Shown here: one piece after another, positions 8,459-17,161 of the stretch
Numbering within the stretch: position 1 is the first letter of the stretch
How the letters are laid out: every line of letters starts with the position of its first letter
DNA from: Lysobacter defluvii IMMIB APB-9 = DSM 18482
GTDB taxonomy: Bacteria > Pseudomonadota > Gammaproteobacteria > Xanthomonadales > Xanthomonadaceae
Direction of reading: 5' to 3'
NCBI RefSeq assembly: GCF_000423325.1
Contig: NZ_AUHT01000005.1
Coordinates: 372,001 to 436,000 of the forward strand
Length of the DNA: 64,000 bases
Translations under genes and position numbers: made by a program
The notes under the pieces: model-generated
What the model was told of the DNA's origin: nothing
Databases searched by the model: none
Seen by the model: only the letters and a program-made list of their open reading frames with translations

Positions 8459-9005
8459 CGGTTTCCCCTGTCTGGGTTGCGCCGGCGCCGGGCGCCGGCA
8501 GGCGGTCGAGGTCGATCGCATCCGCGGGCGCGGCGAACCAGCGCTCGACGATCACCGCCGCGGCCATCGCGTCCAGCGCCGCCGCGTCGCGCCGGCGCTT
8601 GCCGCCCGATGCCCGCGCGGCGGCAAAGCGGCGCGCGGCCTCCTGCGAACTGGAGCGCTCGTCGACCAGCACCACCGGCAGGCGGTAGCGCGCGCGGAGC
8701 TGGCGTGCGAACACGTGGGCCCGTATCCGGGCCGGCTGGTCCCCGTCATCCAGGGTCAGCGGGTCCCCGACGACCAGGCCGCCGGGCTGCCATTCGCGCC
8801 GGATCCGGTCCAGGGCGTTCCAGTCCGGTTCGCCACCGCGGACCTCCACCACGGCCACGGCCCTGCCACCGTCCCCGAACGCGCTGCCCACCGCCACGCC
8901 GATGCGGCGCGAGCCCACGTCGAAGCCGAGCACGGTCGCGTCGGGGGAGATGGCCGCGGGCGCCTCGTCCGCCGCCGGCACGCCTGCGGATCCGCCGGGG
9001 TTCAT
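8442..9005 (-). CDS. ruvX: Holliday-junction resolvase-like protein RuvX/YqgF
   Basis: YqgF-family RNase H-fold protein, implicated in Holliday junction cleavage and in 16S rRNA 5' maturation. The 187-residue protein has the first catalytic aspartate in [15 protein letters not shown], the [10 protein letters not shown] block and [13 protein letters not shown] with later acidic residues. It is longer than the usual 135-150 residues, with about 24 extra residues at the N-terminus and a tail after the catalytic core. The gene overlaps yqgE by four bases and pyrB by 17, the common yqgE-ruvX-pyrB order of gammaproteobacteria. Confidence 0.92.
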   Translation of the reverse strand: MNPGGSAGVPAADEAPAAISPDATVLGFDVGSRRIGVAVGSAFGDGGRAVAVVEVRGGEPDWNALDRIRREWQPGGLVVGDPLTLDDGDQPARIRAHVFARQLRARYRLPVVLVDERSSSQEAARRFAAARASGGKRRRDAAALDAMAAAVIVERWFAAPADAIDLDRLPAPGAGATQTGETDEPAR

Positions 9006-9568
9006 GCGTGTCCGGCGTAGTCCGCCAGGTGCGCGAAGTCGACCCCGATGCGGCCGGCCGCGGCTTCCCAGCGCGTTTCCAGGGGCAGCTTGAACAGGAG
9101 CTCGTGGTCCGAGGGCGCGGTCAGCCAGTCGTTGTCGGCCAGTTCCTGTTCGAGCTGACCGGGCTCCCAGCCGGCGCAGCCCAGCGCCACCACCGCGTTC
9201 TCCGGCCCCTTTCCATGCGCCATGTCCTCGAGGATCTCGCGCGAGGTGGTCAGGTACAGGCCTTCGGCGATCTCCAGCGAGGAGTCCCAGCGCATGCCGC
9301 CGTCGTGGATCACGAATCCGCGCTCCGGGTGCACCGGTCCCCCGGCCAGCACCGGCTGGGCCAGCAGCCCGGGGCTTCCGCCCTCCACGTCCATCTGCCC
9401 CAGCACGTCGCCGATGGTGTACTCGGAAGGCCGGTTGACGACGATGCCCATGGCACCGTCCTCGTCGTGCTGGCAGATCAGGGCGACGCTGCGCGCGAAG
9501 CCGCTGCCCGCCAGCGACGGCAGGGCGATCAGCAACTGGTTGGCGAAGTTCGAAACCGGGGTCAGCAT
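9002..9568 (-). CDS. YqgE/AlgH family protein
   Basis: Small cytoplasmic family of unclear biochemical role; the Pseudomonas member AlgH was linked to alginate control. The 188-residue product has family blocks [31 protein letters not shown] and [14 protein letters not shown]. The start is well fixed: the ATG at 9568 lies six bases after a TAGAAT -10 hexamer, with no Shine-Dalgarno, suggesting a leaderless message. It is the first gene of the operon with ruvX and pyrB. Confidence 0.92.
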   Translation of the reverse strand: MLTPVSNFANQLLIALPSLAGSGFARSVALICQHDEDGAMGIVVNRPSEYTIGDVLGQMDVEGGSPGLLAQPVLAGGPVHPERGFVIHDGGMRWDSSLEIAEGLYLTTSREILEDMAHGKGPENAVVALGCAGWEPGQLEQELADNDWLTAPSDHELLFKLPLETRWEAAAGRIGVDFAHLADYAGHA

Positions 9569-9574
9569 GGCGGC

Positions 9575-9580
9575 ATTCTA
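9575..9580 (-). promoter_or_regulatory. -10 box of yqgE, leaderless geometry
   Basis: TAGAAT on the minus strand, followed by GCCGCC and the ATG of yqgE. Transcription would start at or next to the A of ATG. No convincing -35 is visible at 16-18 bases. Confidence 0.5.
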
Positions 9581-9710
9581 GCCCGCGGCCGGATCAAGGC
9601 CGCGCATCGGGGGCCGGGCCGGGGCCGGGTTTGACCACGCCCGCCGCGCCCGGCCATCATGCCGGGTCGCGCGCCGGCCGCGCGCGCAGTAGAGACACAC
9701 GGGGGGCGGG

Positions 9711-11525
9711 ATGCAGAACGCGCGGGGCGCCATGGAACGACGGACGCGGTGGCAGTTGCCGGCGCTGTTCCTGGCCATGCTGGCGATCGTGGTCCTGCCG
9801 CTGTCCTTCCTGTACTGGGTCGTCAACACCGAGACCGAGTCGGCGCGCCGGCTGGAGCATTCGCGCCAGATCGAGAGCGCGATCCACGCGCTCAACTACG
9901 CCATCCGTGACCTGGAGTCCGCGACCTTCGCCCTGGCCGCCGGCATCGACACGCCACTGGTGCGCTCGCGCCTGGAGGACAGCACCGCGCTGCTGGACCA
10001 GCAGTTCGAGGAGCTTGCCGCGCTGACGGTCGACGACCCGGGCCAGCAGCGCCGGATCGGCGAGCTGCGGGCGGTGCTCGAACAGCGCCGCCTGCTAACC
10101 GGCGGCGTGGTCCACAGCCGGAGTCCGGAGGAGCTGATGGAGGTGGCCCAGGAGGCGGTCACCCGGTTCCCGGTGCGCGGGGTCACACGCGAGATCATCG
10201 ATGCCGAGCGCCGCGTGCTCGGCGAACGCAGCGAGGAGGCCGAACGGCTGCGCCGCCGCAGCGCCCAGCTCACCCTGGCGACGATGTTCCTGCAGCTCGC
10301 CCTGCTTGGCGGCCTGGGCTGGCTCCTGCAGCGGCAGCTCGCCCAGCGCCTGCAGATCCAGCGCGAACTGCAGCAGGCGAGCCTGCGCGCCAGCGCGGTG
10401 ATGCAGACCGTTCGCGAGCCGATCGTGCTGCTCGACGAGGAACAGGCGATCGTCATGCACAACGCCGCCTTCGCCGAGCTCTACACCGGCGATCCACGCG
10501 CCGAGCTGGAAGGCAGGCCACTGCGCGAGGTGGGCGATGGCCAGTGGGACGACCCGGTGATCCTGCAGCGCCTCAACGACGTCCTGTACCGCGACCGGGA
10601 GCTCTGGGACCACGAACTGCGCCAGCGCACCAGCGACGAGAGCGAGCGTGTGATGCTGGTCAACGCGCGGCTCATGCCCCTGCCCGACCGTGACGATCCC
10701 GTGGTCCTGGTCACCGTCAGCGACGTGACCGCGCAGAAGGGAATCGAGCACCAGGTCCGCCACCTCAACCGCCAGCTCGAGGGCAAGATCGACCAGGTTT
10801 CGGAGGTCAACCGCGAGCTGGAGGCCTTCAGCTACTCGGTCTCGCACGACCTGCGCGCACCGTTGCGGCACATCGCCGGGTTCGCCGACAAGCTCGAGCG
10901 CCGGCTGGGGGACGGGGCCGACGAGAAGACCCGCCACTACCTGGGGGTGATCGGCTCCTCGGCCACGCGGATGGCGGAACTGATCGACGACCTGCTGGTG
11001 TACTCGCGCCTGGGCCGCAGCGCGCTGCGCCTGCAGGCGGTGGACATGCAGAGCCTCGTTGCGGAGACCCGCGCGATGCTGGACGCCAACCTCGCCAACG
11101 ACAGCCCCGGCCGGCGGGTGGAGTGGCGCATCGGCCCGCTGCCGATCCTGGTCGGCGACGAGAACATGCTGCGCCAGGTCTGGCTCAACCTGCTCGGCAA
11201 CGCCGTCAAGTACACCGACACGCGCAATCCCGCCGTCATCGAGGTCAGCCACGAGCGCGAGGACGACGGCAGCCACCGTTTCACGGTCAAGGACAACGGG
11301 GCCGGTTTCGACATGCAATACGCGGGTAAGCTGTTCGGCGTGTTCCAGCGCATGCACAAGGCCTCCGAGTACCAGGGCACCGGCATCGGCCTGGCCAGCG
11401 TCCGGCGCGTGGTCACCCGCCACGGCGGCCAGGTCGGCGCCGAGGCCGCACCGGGCGCAGGCGCCACCTTCCACTTCACCATTCCAGCGTCGCTGGACAA
11501 TCCGCCATCGGAGCCCACGCAATGA
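9711..11525 (+). CDS. Membrane sensor histidine kinase, CHASE3-like/PAS/HisKA/HATPase
   Basis: The 604-residue protein has a first membrane segment (about 17-39), a helical CHASE3-like periplasmic sensor region (40-185), a second membrane segment (about 188-207), a PAS domain (225-345), the phosphoacceptor His379 in SYSVSHDLRAPL, and an ATPase domain with [10 protein letters not shown] and VKDNGAGFDM. The H-box form is that of phytochrome-like and cyanobacterial-type kinases. There is no receiver domain, but the next gene starts four bases inside this one and encodes a matching single-domain receiver. ATG 9711 has a GGGGGGCGGG stretch upstream; ATG 9732 is an alternative. Confidence 0.9.
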   Translation: MQNARGAMERRTRWQLPALFLAMLAIVVLPLSFLYWVVNTETESARRLEHSRQIESAIHALNYAIRDLESATFALAAGIDTPLVRSRLEDSTALLDQQFEELAALTVDDPGQQRRIGELRAVLEQRRLLTGGVVHSRSPEELMEVAQEAVTRFPVRGVTREIIDAERRVLGERSEEAERLRRRSAQLTLATMFLQLALLGGLGWLLQRQLAQRLQIQRELQQASLRASAVMQTVREPIVLLDEEQAIVMHNAAFAELYTGDPRAELEGRPLREVGDGQWDDPVILQRLNDVLYRDRELWDHELRQRTSDESERVMLVNARLMPLPDRDDPVVLVTVSDVTAQKGIEHQVRHLNRQLEGKIDQVSEVNRELEAFSYSVSHDLRAPLRHIAGFADKLERRLGDGADEKTRHYLGVIGSSATRMAELIDDLLVYSRLGRSALRLQAVDMQSLVAETRAMLDANLANDSPGRRVEWRIGPLPILVGDENMLRQVWLNLLGNAVKYTDTRNPAVIEVSHEREDDGSHRFTVKDNGAGFDMQYAGKLFGVFQRMHKASEYQGTGIGLASVRRVVTRHGGQVGAEAAPGAGATFHFTIPASLDNPPSEPTQ

Positions 11526-11959
11526 GCAACATCCGCACCATCCTGCTGGCCGAAGACAGCCCCGCCGACGCCGAGATGGCCCTGGACGCGCTGGGCGACG
11601 CCAACCTGGTCAACCCGGTCGTGCACGTCGAGGACGGCGTGGAAGTGATGGACTACCTGCTGCGCCGCGGGCGCTTCGCCGACCGCAAGGAAGGCCACCC
11701 GGCGGTGCTGCTGCTGGACATCAAGATGCCGCGCATGGACGGGCTGGAAGTGTTGCAGCAGATGCGCGAGAACGAAGCCCTGCGCCGCATCCCCGTGGTC
11801 ATGCTGACCTCCTCCAGCGAGGAGAGCGACCTGGCCCGCAGCTGGGACCTGGGCGTCAACGCCTACGTGGTCAAGCCGGTGGATGCCGACCAGTTCTTCA
11901 CCGCGGTCAAGACGCTGGGGCAATTCTGGGCGGTCTTCAACGAGGCGCCCTCGGAGTAG
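11522..11959 (+). CDS. Single-domain response regulator, Rcp1 type
   Basis: The 145-residue protein is only a receiver domain: acidic pair in LAEDSPADAEM, phosphoacceptor Asp66 in LLLDIKMPRMDG, and the conserved lysine in YVVKPVDADQF. The insertion between beta-2 and alpha-2 (MDYLLRRGRFADR) is typical of the Rcp1 subfamily that pairs with phytochrome-like kinases. Having no output domain, it must act by protein contact or pass phosphate on. It overlaps the kinase gene by four bases, so it is very probably its cognate partner. Confidence 0.92.
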   Translation: MSNIRTILLAEDSPADAEMALDALGDANLVNPVVHVEDGVEVMDYLLRRGRFADRKEGHPAVLLLDIKMPRMDGLEVLQQMRENEALRRIPVVMLTSSSEESDLARSWDLGVNAYVVKPVDADQFFTAVKTLGQFWAVFNEAPSE

Positions 11960-11966
11960 GCGCGCC

Positions 11967-12392
11967 ATGGACATCGTGCTGGTCGAGGACAGCGTCGAGG
12001 ACGCCGAGTTGCTCGAACTGGCAATGGAGGACACGGGCCTGGCCGTGCGCTGGACCCGGGTCGAGACCCGCGGGGCGCTGGAGCATGCGCTGCGCGAGCG
12101 TGTCCCGGACCTGGTCGTGTCCGACCTGGCGTTGCCAGGCTTCGACGGCATGGAAGCACTGGCGATCGTGCGCGCCACGCACCCCCGCTGCCCGCTCGTG
12201 TTCCTGAGCGGGAGCGAGGATCCCGACCGCGAGGCCGACGCGCGCCAGGCAGGCGCGAGCGGCTTCTATTCCAAGTTCCGGCTGGAGCGGCTGGTGGCGG
12301 ACGTGGCCGCCGGGATCACCGCAGCTCCGCCACCTCGACCCCGTCCAGGCCCGCCGACAGCGTGTTTGCATCCCCGCCCTGCGCAAGCTTGA
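11967..12392 (+). CDS. Second stand-alone receiver domain protein
   Basis: The 141-residue product has a receiver fold: VEDSVEDAEL at the start, likely phosphoacceptor Asp53 in VVSDLALPGFDG, and Lys103 in FYSKFRLE. The receiver ends near residue 116; the remaining proline-rich tail (about 25 residues) is encoded antisense to the end of pilU, so it may be a run-on rather than a functional region. The gene starts seven bases after the first receiver gene, forming a kinase-receiver-receiver operon next to the twitching-motility ATPases. A link to pilus control is suggested only by position. Confidence 0.82.
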   Translation: MDIVLVEDSVEDAELLELAMEDTGLAVRWTRVETRGALEHALRERVPDLVVSDLALPGFDGMEALAIVRATHPRCPLVFLSGSEDPDREADARQAGASGFYSKFRLERLVADVAAGITAAPPPRPRPGPPTACLHPRPAQA

Positions 12393-13497
12393 TGCGCAGG
12401 CGGACCTCGTTCTGGGAGTCGGCGAAGCGCAGCGCGTCGTCGTAGCTGATCTCGCCCGCCTGGTACAGGGCGAACAGCGCCTGGTCGAAGGTCTGCATGC
12501 CCAGCTGGGTGGATTCCTTCATCACTTCCTTGAGCTTGTGGACCTCGCCGTCGCGGATGTAGTCCTGCACCAGCGGGGTGCCCAGCAGGATCTCCATCGC
12601 CACGCGCCGGCCCTTGCCGTCGGGCGTGGGGATCAGCTGCTGGGCGACCACGCCCTTGAGGTTGAGCGACAGGTCCATCAGCAGCTGGTCGCGCCGGTCC
12701 TCGGGGAAGAAGTTGATGATCCGGTCCATCGCCTGGTTGGCGTTGTTGGCGTGCAGCGTGCACAGCACCAGGTGGCCGGTCTCGGCGAAGGCGATGGCGT
12801 GGTCCATGCCCTCGCGGGTGCGCACCTCGCCGATCATGATCACGTCCGGCGCCTGGCGCAGGGTGTTCTTGAGCGCGTTCTCCCAGGAGTCGGTGTCGAT
12901 GCCGACCTCGCGCTGGGTGATGATGCAGCCCTGGTGGCGGTGCACGAACTCGATCGGGTCCTCGATGGTGATGATGTGCCCGGTCGAATTGGCGTTGCGG
13001 TAGCCGATCATCGCCGCCAGCGAGGTCGACTTGCCGGTGCCGGTGGCGCCCACGAAGATGATGATGCCGCGCTTGGTCATCGACAGCGTCTTCAGCACCG
13101 GCGGCAGGTTGAGCTCCTCGAAGGTCGGGATCTTGGTCTCGATCCGGCGCAGCACCATGCCCACCTGGTTGCGCTGGTAGAAGCAGCTCACGCGGAAGCG
13201 CCCCACCCCGGCAAGGCCGATGGCGAAGTTGGCCTCGTGGGTCTTCTCGAACTCCTCGCGCTGGGTGGGGTTCATCACGTTGAGCACCAGGTCCCGGCTC
13301 TGCTGGGGCGTCAGCGGGTTCTGGGTGATCGGCGAGATCTTGCCGTGGACCTTCATCGACGGCGGCATGCCGGCGGTGATGAACAGGTCGGAGGCCTTCT
13401 GGTGCGCCATCAGCTTCAGGAACGAGGTGAAGTCGATGGGGGTGCTGCCGGCGCTGGCGCCGGTGTTGCCGGTGTTGCCGGGCGTGCTGGTGCTCAT
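12316..13497 (-). CDS. pilU: Twitching motility ATPase PilU
   Basis: PilU is the PilT paralogue that assists type IV pilus retraction. The 393-residue protein has Walker A GATGTGKS at 150-157, the Asp box and Walker B region VIMIGEVRTREGMDHAIAF, and the HIS box around CTLHANNANQ. The serine/threonine/glycine-rich N-terminus (residues 1-20) and the C-terminal extension after LFALYQAGEISYDDALRFADS distinguish it from PilT. It lies 22 bases downstream of pilT in the same direction. Its last 77 bases overlap the convergent receiver gene. Confidence 0.94.
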   Translation of the reverse strand: MSTSTPGNTGNTGASAGSTPIDFTSFLKLMAHQKASDLFITAGMPPSMKVHGKISPITQNPLTPQQSRDLVLNVMNPTQREEFEKTHEANFAIGLAGVGRFRVSCFYQRNQVGMVLRRIETKIPTFEELNLPPVLKTLSMTKRGIIIFVGATGTGKSTSLAAMIGYRNANSTGHIITIEDPIEFVHRHQGCIITQREVGIDTDSWENALKNTLRQAPDVIMIGEVRTREGMDHAIAFAETGHLVLCTLHANNANQAMDRIINFFPEDRRDQLLMDLSLNLKGVVAQQLIPTPDGKGRRVAMEILLGTPLVQDYIRDGEVHKLKEVMKESTQLGMQTFDQALFALYQAGEISYDDALRFADSQNEVRLRIKLAQGGDANTLSAGLDGVEVAELR

Positions 13498-13519
13498 GTC
13501 GGGGTCCTCGTCCTGGCGC

Positions 13520-14557
13520 TCAGTCGAACAGGCGCTTGTCCCTGGCGTATTCGCGGGCCTGCGGGCGCAGGATCATCCCGCGCTTGACCAGGTCCTGGAG
13601 GTGCTGGTCCAGGGTCATCATGCCGGCGTTCTGGCCGGTCTGGATGGCCGAGTACATCTGCGCCACCTTGTCCTCGCGGATCAGGTTACGGATCGCCGGT
13701 GTGCCCACCATGATTTCCCAGGCCGCGGTGCGCCCGCCGCCGACCTTCTTCAGCAGCGCCTGGCTGATCACCGCGCGCAGCGATTCGGACAGCATCGAGC
13801 GGACCATCGGCTTCTCGCCGGCCGGGAACACGTCGATGATGCGGTCCACGGTCTTGGCTGCCGAGGAGGTGTGCAAGGTGCCGAACACCAGGTGGCCGGT
13901 CTCCGCGGCGGTCAGCGCCAGGCGGATGGTCTCCAGGTCGCGCAGCTCGCCGACCAGCACGTAGTCCGGGTCCTCGCGCAGCGCCGAGCGCAGGGCCTCG
14001 TTGAAGCCGTGGGTGTCGCGGTGTACCTCGCGCTGGTTGATCAGGCACTTCTGCGAGGTGTGCACGAACTCGATCGGGTCCTCGATGGTGAGGATGTGCG
14101 CGTATTCCTGCTTGTTGATGTGGTCGATCATCGCCGCCAGCGTGGTCGACTTGCCCGAACCGGTCGGACCGGTGACCAGGATCAGGCCCTGCGGCTGGTC
14201 GATCAGCTCGCGGAAGATCCGCGGGGTGCCCAGGTCCTCAAGCGTCAGCACCTCCGAAGGAATGGTGCGGAAGACGGCCCCGGCGCCGCGGTTCTGGTTG
14301 AAGGCGTTGACGCGGAAGCGCGCCAGCCCGGCGATCTCGAACGAGAAGTCGACCTCGAGGAACTCCTCGTAGTCGCGCCGCTGCTTGTCCGACATGATGT
14401 CGTAGACCAGCGCGTGCACCGCCTTGTGGTCCAGCGCCGGGATGTTGATGCGGCGCACGTCGCCGTCGACCCGGATCATCGGCGGCATGCCGGCCGAGAG
14501 GTGGAGGTCGGAGGCCTTGTTCTTGACCGAGAATGCCAGCAGTTCGGCGATGTCCAT
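13520..14557 (-). CDS. pilT: Type IV pilus retraction ATPase PilT
   Basis: PilT powers pilus depolymerisation. From the ATG at 14557 the protein has 345 residues, the canonical length, and begins MDIAELLAFSVKNKASDLHL. Walker A is GPTGSGKS at 130-137, followed by DPIEFVHTSQKCLINQREV, the Walker B region VLVGELRDLETIRLALTAAETGHLVFGTLH and the AIRNLIRE motif needed for retraction. The minus frame stays open far upstream, but those residues show no PilT similarity. A GGGGAGC stretch precedes the ATG. pilU follows after 22 bases. Confidence 0.96.
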   Translation of the reverse strand: MDIAELLAFSVKNKASDLHLSAGMPPMIRVDGDVRRINIPALDHKAVHALVYDIMSDKQRRDYEEFLEVDFSFEIAGLARFRVNAFNQNRGAGAVFRTIPSEVLTLEDLGTPRIFRELIDQPQGLILVTGPTGSGKSTTLAAMIDHINKQEYAHILTIEDPIEFVHTSQKCLINQREVHRDTHGFNEALRSALREDPDYVLVGELRDLETIRLALTAAETGHLVFGTLHTSSAAKTVDRIIDVFPAGEKPMVRSMLSESLRAVISQALLKKVGGGRTAAWEIMVGTPAIRNLIREDKVAQMYSAIQTGQNAGMMTLDQHLQDLVKRGMILRPQAREYARDKRLFD

Positions 14558-14647
14558 GCGTGCTCCCCGCGCGCTCTGCAGTGGCGGCCCGTGCACGCCC
14601 CTGCGCTGTAATGACGCGGCGTTCGGCCGCCGCGCCCCCTGCGGGCG

Positions 14648-14653
14648 AGTATA
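14648..14653 (-). promoter_or_regulatory. -10 box for pilT-pilU
   Basis: TATACT on the minus strand in the 199-base gap between divergent pilT and proC, which would give a leader of roughly 85 bases. No clear -35 was found. Confidence 0.4.
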
Positions 14654-14721
14654 GCCCTGCCGCCGGCGCGCGATACGGCCCGTCATCACAGCTCCGGGAG
14701 GCGTCGCCGTGGCGGCCGTCC

Positions 14722-14727
14722 TACACT
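14722..14727 (+). promoter_or_regulatory. -10 box for proC
   Basis: TACACT lies 29 bases before the proC ATG, with AGGA between the two as a plausible ribosome-binding site. No clear -35 was found. Confidence 0.35.
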
Positions 14728-14756
14728 GTGGGGCTTTCGTCGAACAGGGCAGGAAC

Positions 14757-15593
14757 ATGAACGAACGGACCGGCAGCCCGGTGGTCGCCTTCATCGGCGG
14801 CGGGAACATGGCGAGCAGCCTCGTCGGCGGCATGGTCGCCCGTGGTGGCGATCCGTCGCGGATCCGCGTGGCCGACCGCAACGCCCCGAACCGCGAGCGG
14901 CTGTGCGCCAGCTTCGGCGTGCAGTGCTTCGCCACCCCGGAGGAGGCCGTGGACGGCGCGGACTTCTGGGTGCTGGCGGTCAAGCCCCAGGGGATGCGGT
15001 TGGTGTGCAACGACCTGGCGCCGCTGGCGCAGCAGGTCCGTCCGGTCGCGGTGTCGGTGGCGGCGGGGATCACCTCCCGGCAGGTGGCCGACTGGCTCGG
15101 CGGCGCCGTGCCCGTGGTCCGGGCCATGCCCAACACCCCGTCCCTCCTGGGCGCCGGCATGACCGGCCTGTACGCCAACGAGCACGTCGAAGAGCACCAG
15201 CGCGCGCAGGCCGGCGAGCTGCTGGCCGCGGTCGGCGAGGTGGAGTGGATCGCGGACGAGGCCCTGATGGACGCGGTCACCGGCGTGTCCGGCAGCGGCC
15301 CGGCCTATTTGTTCCTGATGGCCGAGGCGATGGCCGACGCCGGCGCGGCGCAGGGATTGCCGCGCGACGTCGCCGCCCGGCTGGCGAACCAGACCATCCT
15401 GGGCGCGGCGCGGATGCTGGTCGAATCCGGCGAGGACGCCGCGACGCTGCGGCGCCGGGTCACCTCGCCCGGGGGGACCACGCAGGCCGGGCTGGAAGCC
15501 TTCGAGGAAGGCGGGCTGCGTGCCCTGGTCGAGCGCGCAGTGGGCGCGGCGACCCGGCGCGGCGCGGAACTGTCGGCCGCCAATGAAGACTGA
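14757..15593 (+). CDS. proC: Pyrroline-5-carboxylate reductase
   Basis: ProC reduces pyrroline-5-carboxylate to proline with NAD(P)H. The 278-residue product shows the Rossmann start VAFIGGGNMASSLVGG (about residues 9-24), the active-site region MPNTPSLLGAGMTGLYAN and the signature SGSGPAYLFLMAEAM near residue 175, with the C-terminal RRRVTSPGGTTQAGLEAF. The length is typical. The ATG at 14757 follows AGGA. The DUF4426 lipoprotein gene starts 10 bases after its stop, so the two form a small operon. Confidence 0.95.
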   Translation: MNERTGSPVVAFIGGGNMASSLVGGMVARGGDPSRIRVADRNAPNRERLCASFGVQCFATPEEAVDGADFWVLAVKPQGMRLVCNDLAPLAQQVRPVAVSVAAGITSRQVADWLGGAVPVVRAMPNTPSLLGAGMTGLYANEHVEEHQRAQAGELLAAVGEVEWIADEALMDAVTGVSGSGPAYLFLMAEAMADAGAAQGLPRDVAARLANQTILGAARMLVESGEDAATLRRRVTSPGGTTQAGLEAFEEGGLRALVERAVGAATRRGAELSAANED

Positions 15594-15603
15594 GGGAGGC
15601 GCC

Positions 15604-16089
15604 ATGGGCGGACTGCCATACGGGAGGCGTGCAGGCGCCGGCCGGTTGTGGCTGGCCTGCCTGCTCGCAGGCCTGCTGGCGGCGTGTGGCGCCGAGCCGG
15701 TGGCGGAGACCGGGCTGAAGCCGCACGAGGCGTCGCTGCAGCTGCGCGACGCCACCGTCCGGGCGAACCTCATCCCCACCGGCAACCTCAGCGAGGCGAT
15801 GGCACGCCAGTACGGCATCGAGCGCGGAGAAGGCACGGTCCTGCTGCTGGTGTCGGTGCGCCGACCGGCCGACGGCGGGCAGGTGTCGCTCCCGGCCCGG
15901 GTCAGCGCCACCGCGACGGACCTGCACGGCACCCAGCAGACGATCGAGCTGCGCGAACTCGAGGCCGGTGGTTTCCTCGACCATGCCGGCACCTTCCAGG
16001 CGCGCCCGCGGGACACGCTGACCTTCGCGGTGGAGGTCCGCCGCGAAGGGGAGCCCCCGGCGACGCTGCGGTTCAACCACGACTTCTGA
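15604..16089 (+). CDS. DUF4426 family lipoprotein
   Basis: The 161-residue product has a short basic N-terminus, a hydrophobic core and the lipobox LLAAC, so it should be a lipoprotein. The mature part, with YGIERGEGTVLLLVSVRR, ATATDLHGTQQTIELREL and a final FNHDF, matches my memory of the DUF4426 family often found beside proC. Its function is unknown to me; the pattern is a beta-sandwich-like fold. It begins 10 bases after proC. Only single-family recognition supports the name. Confidence 0.75.
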   Translation: MGGLPYGRRAGAGRLWLACLLAGLLAACGAEPVAETGLKPHEASLQLRDATVRANLIPTGNLSEAMARQYGIERGEGTVLLLVSVRRPADGGQVSLPARVSATATDLHGTQQTIELRELEAGGFLDHAGTFQARPRDTLTFAVEVRREGEPPATLRFNHDF

Positions 16090-16141
16090 GGGGACCGGCG
16101 CGGCCCACTGACCCGCGCTCATTCCGGCACGGCCGGGGCGC

Positions 16142-17161
16142 CTACTGCGCCCCCGCCTCCACCGGAATCCCGTGCGCCGTGCACGCCCCGGAAGATCGCG
16201 CACCGGGGCGCGCCTCCTCCAGCTCACCGCGCGTGAGCTCCAGCTCGGCCCGCCACGGCCCGTCCGGCGGATGCGCCTCCAGGGCGGCCGCGAGCACCGC
16301 CCTGGCCTGGGCAGGGCAGCCCAGCTCCCCGAGCACGCTCGCATAGTTGTTTCCCAGCACCGCGTCGTCGGGCGCCAGGCCGAGGCCGTCGCGGTAGTGG
16401 ACGGCCGCCTGCTCCAGCGCGCCGGAAGCGTAGGCCCGGTTGCCTGCAGCCAGGTGCGCACGCGCGTCCCGGGGCCAGCGCAGCAGCGCCGCCTCGTATG
16501 CGGGCCTGGCCGCCTCCGCGCCGGCCACCTGCTCGAAATCCGCCACGGCGGCCAGGTAGCGCACCGGGTCCGCCCGGGCCGGGATTTCGCCGGGCCGCAG
16601 CGACAGCAGCCCCCACCGCCCGGCCCAGTCCCAGGTCCGCAGGAACCTCGGTGCCGGCATCTCCAGCCCCTGGATCGTGCCGCTGTTGAGCACCAGCCGG
16701 TTCGCGCCGGCATCCACGCCCACCACCACCGCGTAGTGCCAGCGCGGCACGGTGCGCACCAGCAGGTTCTGCAGGACCAGCACCGGGCGGCCGGCGCGCA
16801 GTTCGTCCAGCAGCGCCTCCGGCTCCGGGTCGATCACGTACGGGATGCGGCCGGCGCGCCGCGTGGCCGCGACCAGCTCCAGCTGGAGGCTGCCCTCGCG
16901 CCCCGGCAGGTAGACCTGCGGGACCAGCGACTCCGGCTCGACCGGGACCCCGCTTGCGCCCAGGACCGTGGCCAGCGCCGCGGGACCGCACTGGTACTCG
17001 GTCTGGGGATGGAACGGGGTGTCGAGCAGCAGCGTCCCGGAAGGAGCCTCGCTCCGGGCGAGCTGCCAGTCGGGATTGACCGAGCAGCCGGACACGACTG
17101 CGGCGGCGAGCACCAGGCCCGCCGCCGCACGCCATGCCCGCCCCGCCGGGCGGACCGCCAT
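16142..17161 (-). CDS. PA2778-like lipoprotein cysteine peptidase with TPR tail
   Basis: The 339-residue protein has a lipoprotein signal (VSGC, Cys26) and a C39-like papain-fold domain (about 45-190) with Cys58 in EYQCGPAALATVL, His142 in RWHYAVVVG and a polar residue in LVLNSGTIQG, consistent with an active Cys/His pair. The C-terminal half (about 200-310) contains helical TPR repeats. This arrangement is that of PA2778-family proteins. The stop of the upstream PA2779-like gene overlaps its start, so the two are co-translated. The substrate is unknown. Confidence 0.82.
   Translation of the reverse strand: MAVRPAGRAWRAAAGLVLAAAVVSGCSVNPDWQLARSEAPSGTLLLDTPFHPQTEYQCGPAALATVLGASGVPVEPESLVPQVYLPGREGSLQLELVAATRRAGRIPYVIDPEPEALLDELRAGRPVLVLQNLLVRTVPRWHYAVVVGVDAGANRLVLNSGTIQGLEMPAPRFLRTWDWAGRWGLLSLRPGEIPARADPVRYLAAVADFEQVAGAEAARPAYEAALLRWPRDARAHLAAGNRAYASGALEQAAVHYRDGLGLAPDDAVLGNNYASVLGELGCPAQARAVLAAALEAHPPDGPWRAELELTRGELEEARPGARSSGACTAHGIPVEAGAQ

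Noticed and set aside
14558-15280. N-terminal extension of pilT of about 240 residues
   Set aside because: The extension lies antisense to proC and has no similarity to PilT; the ATG at 14557 gives the canonical 345 residues.
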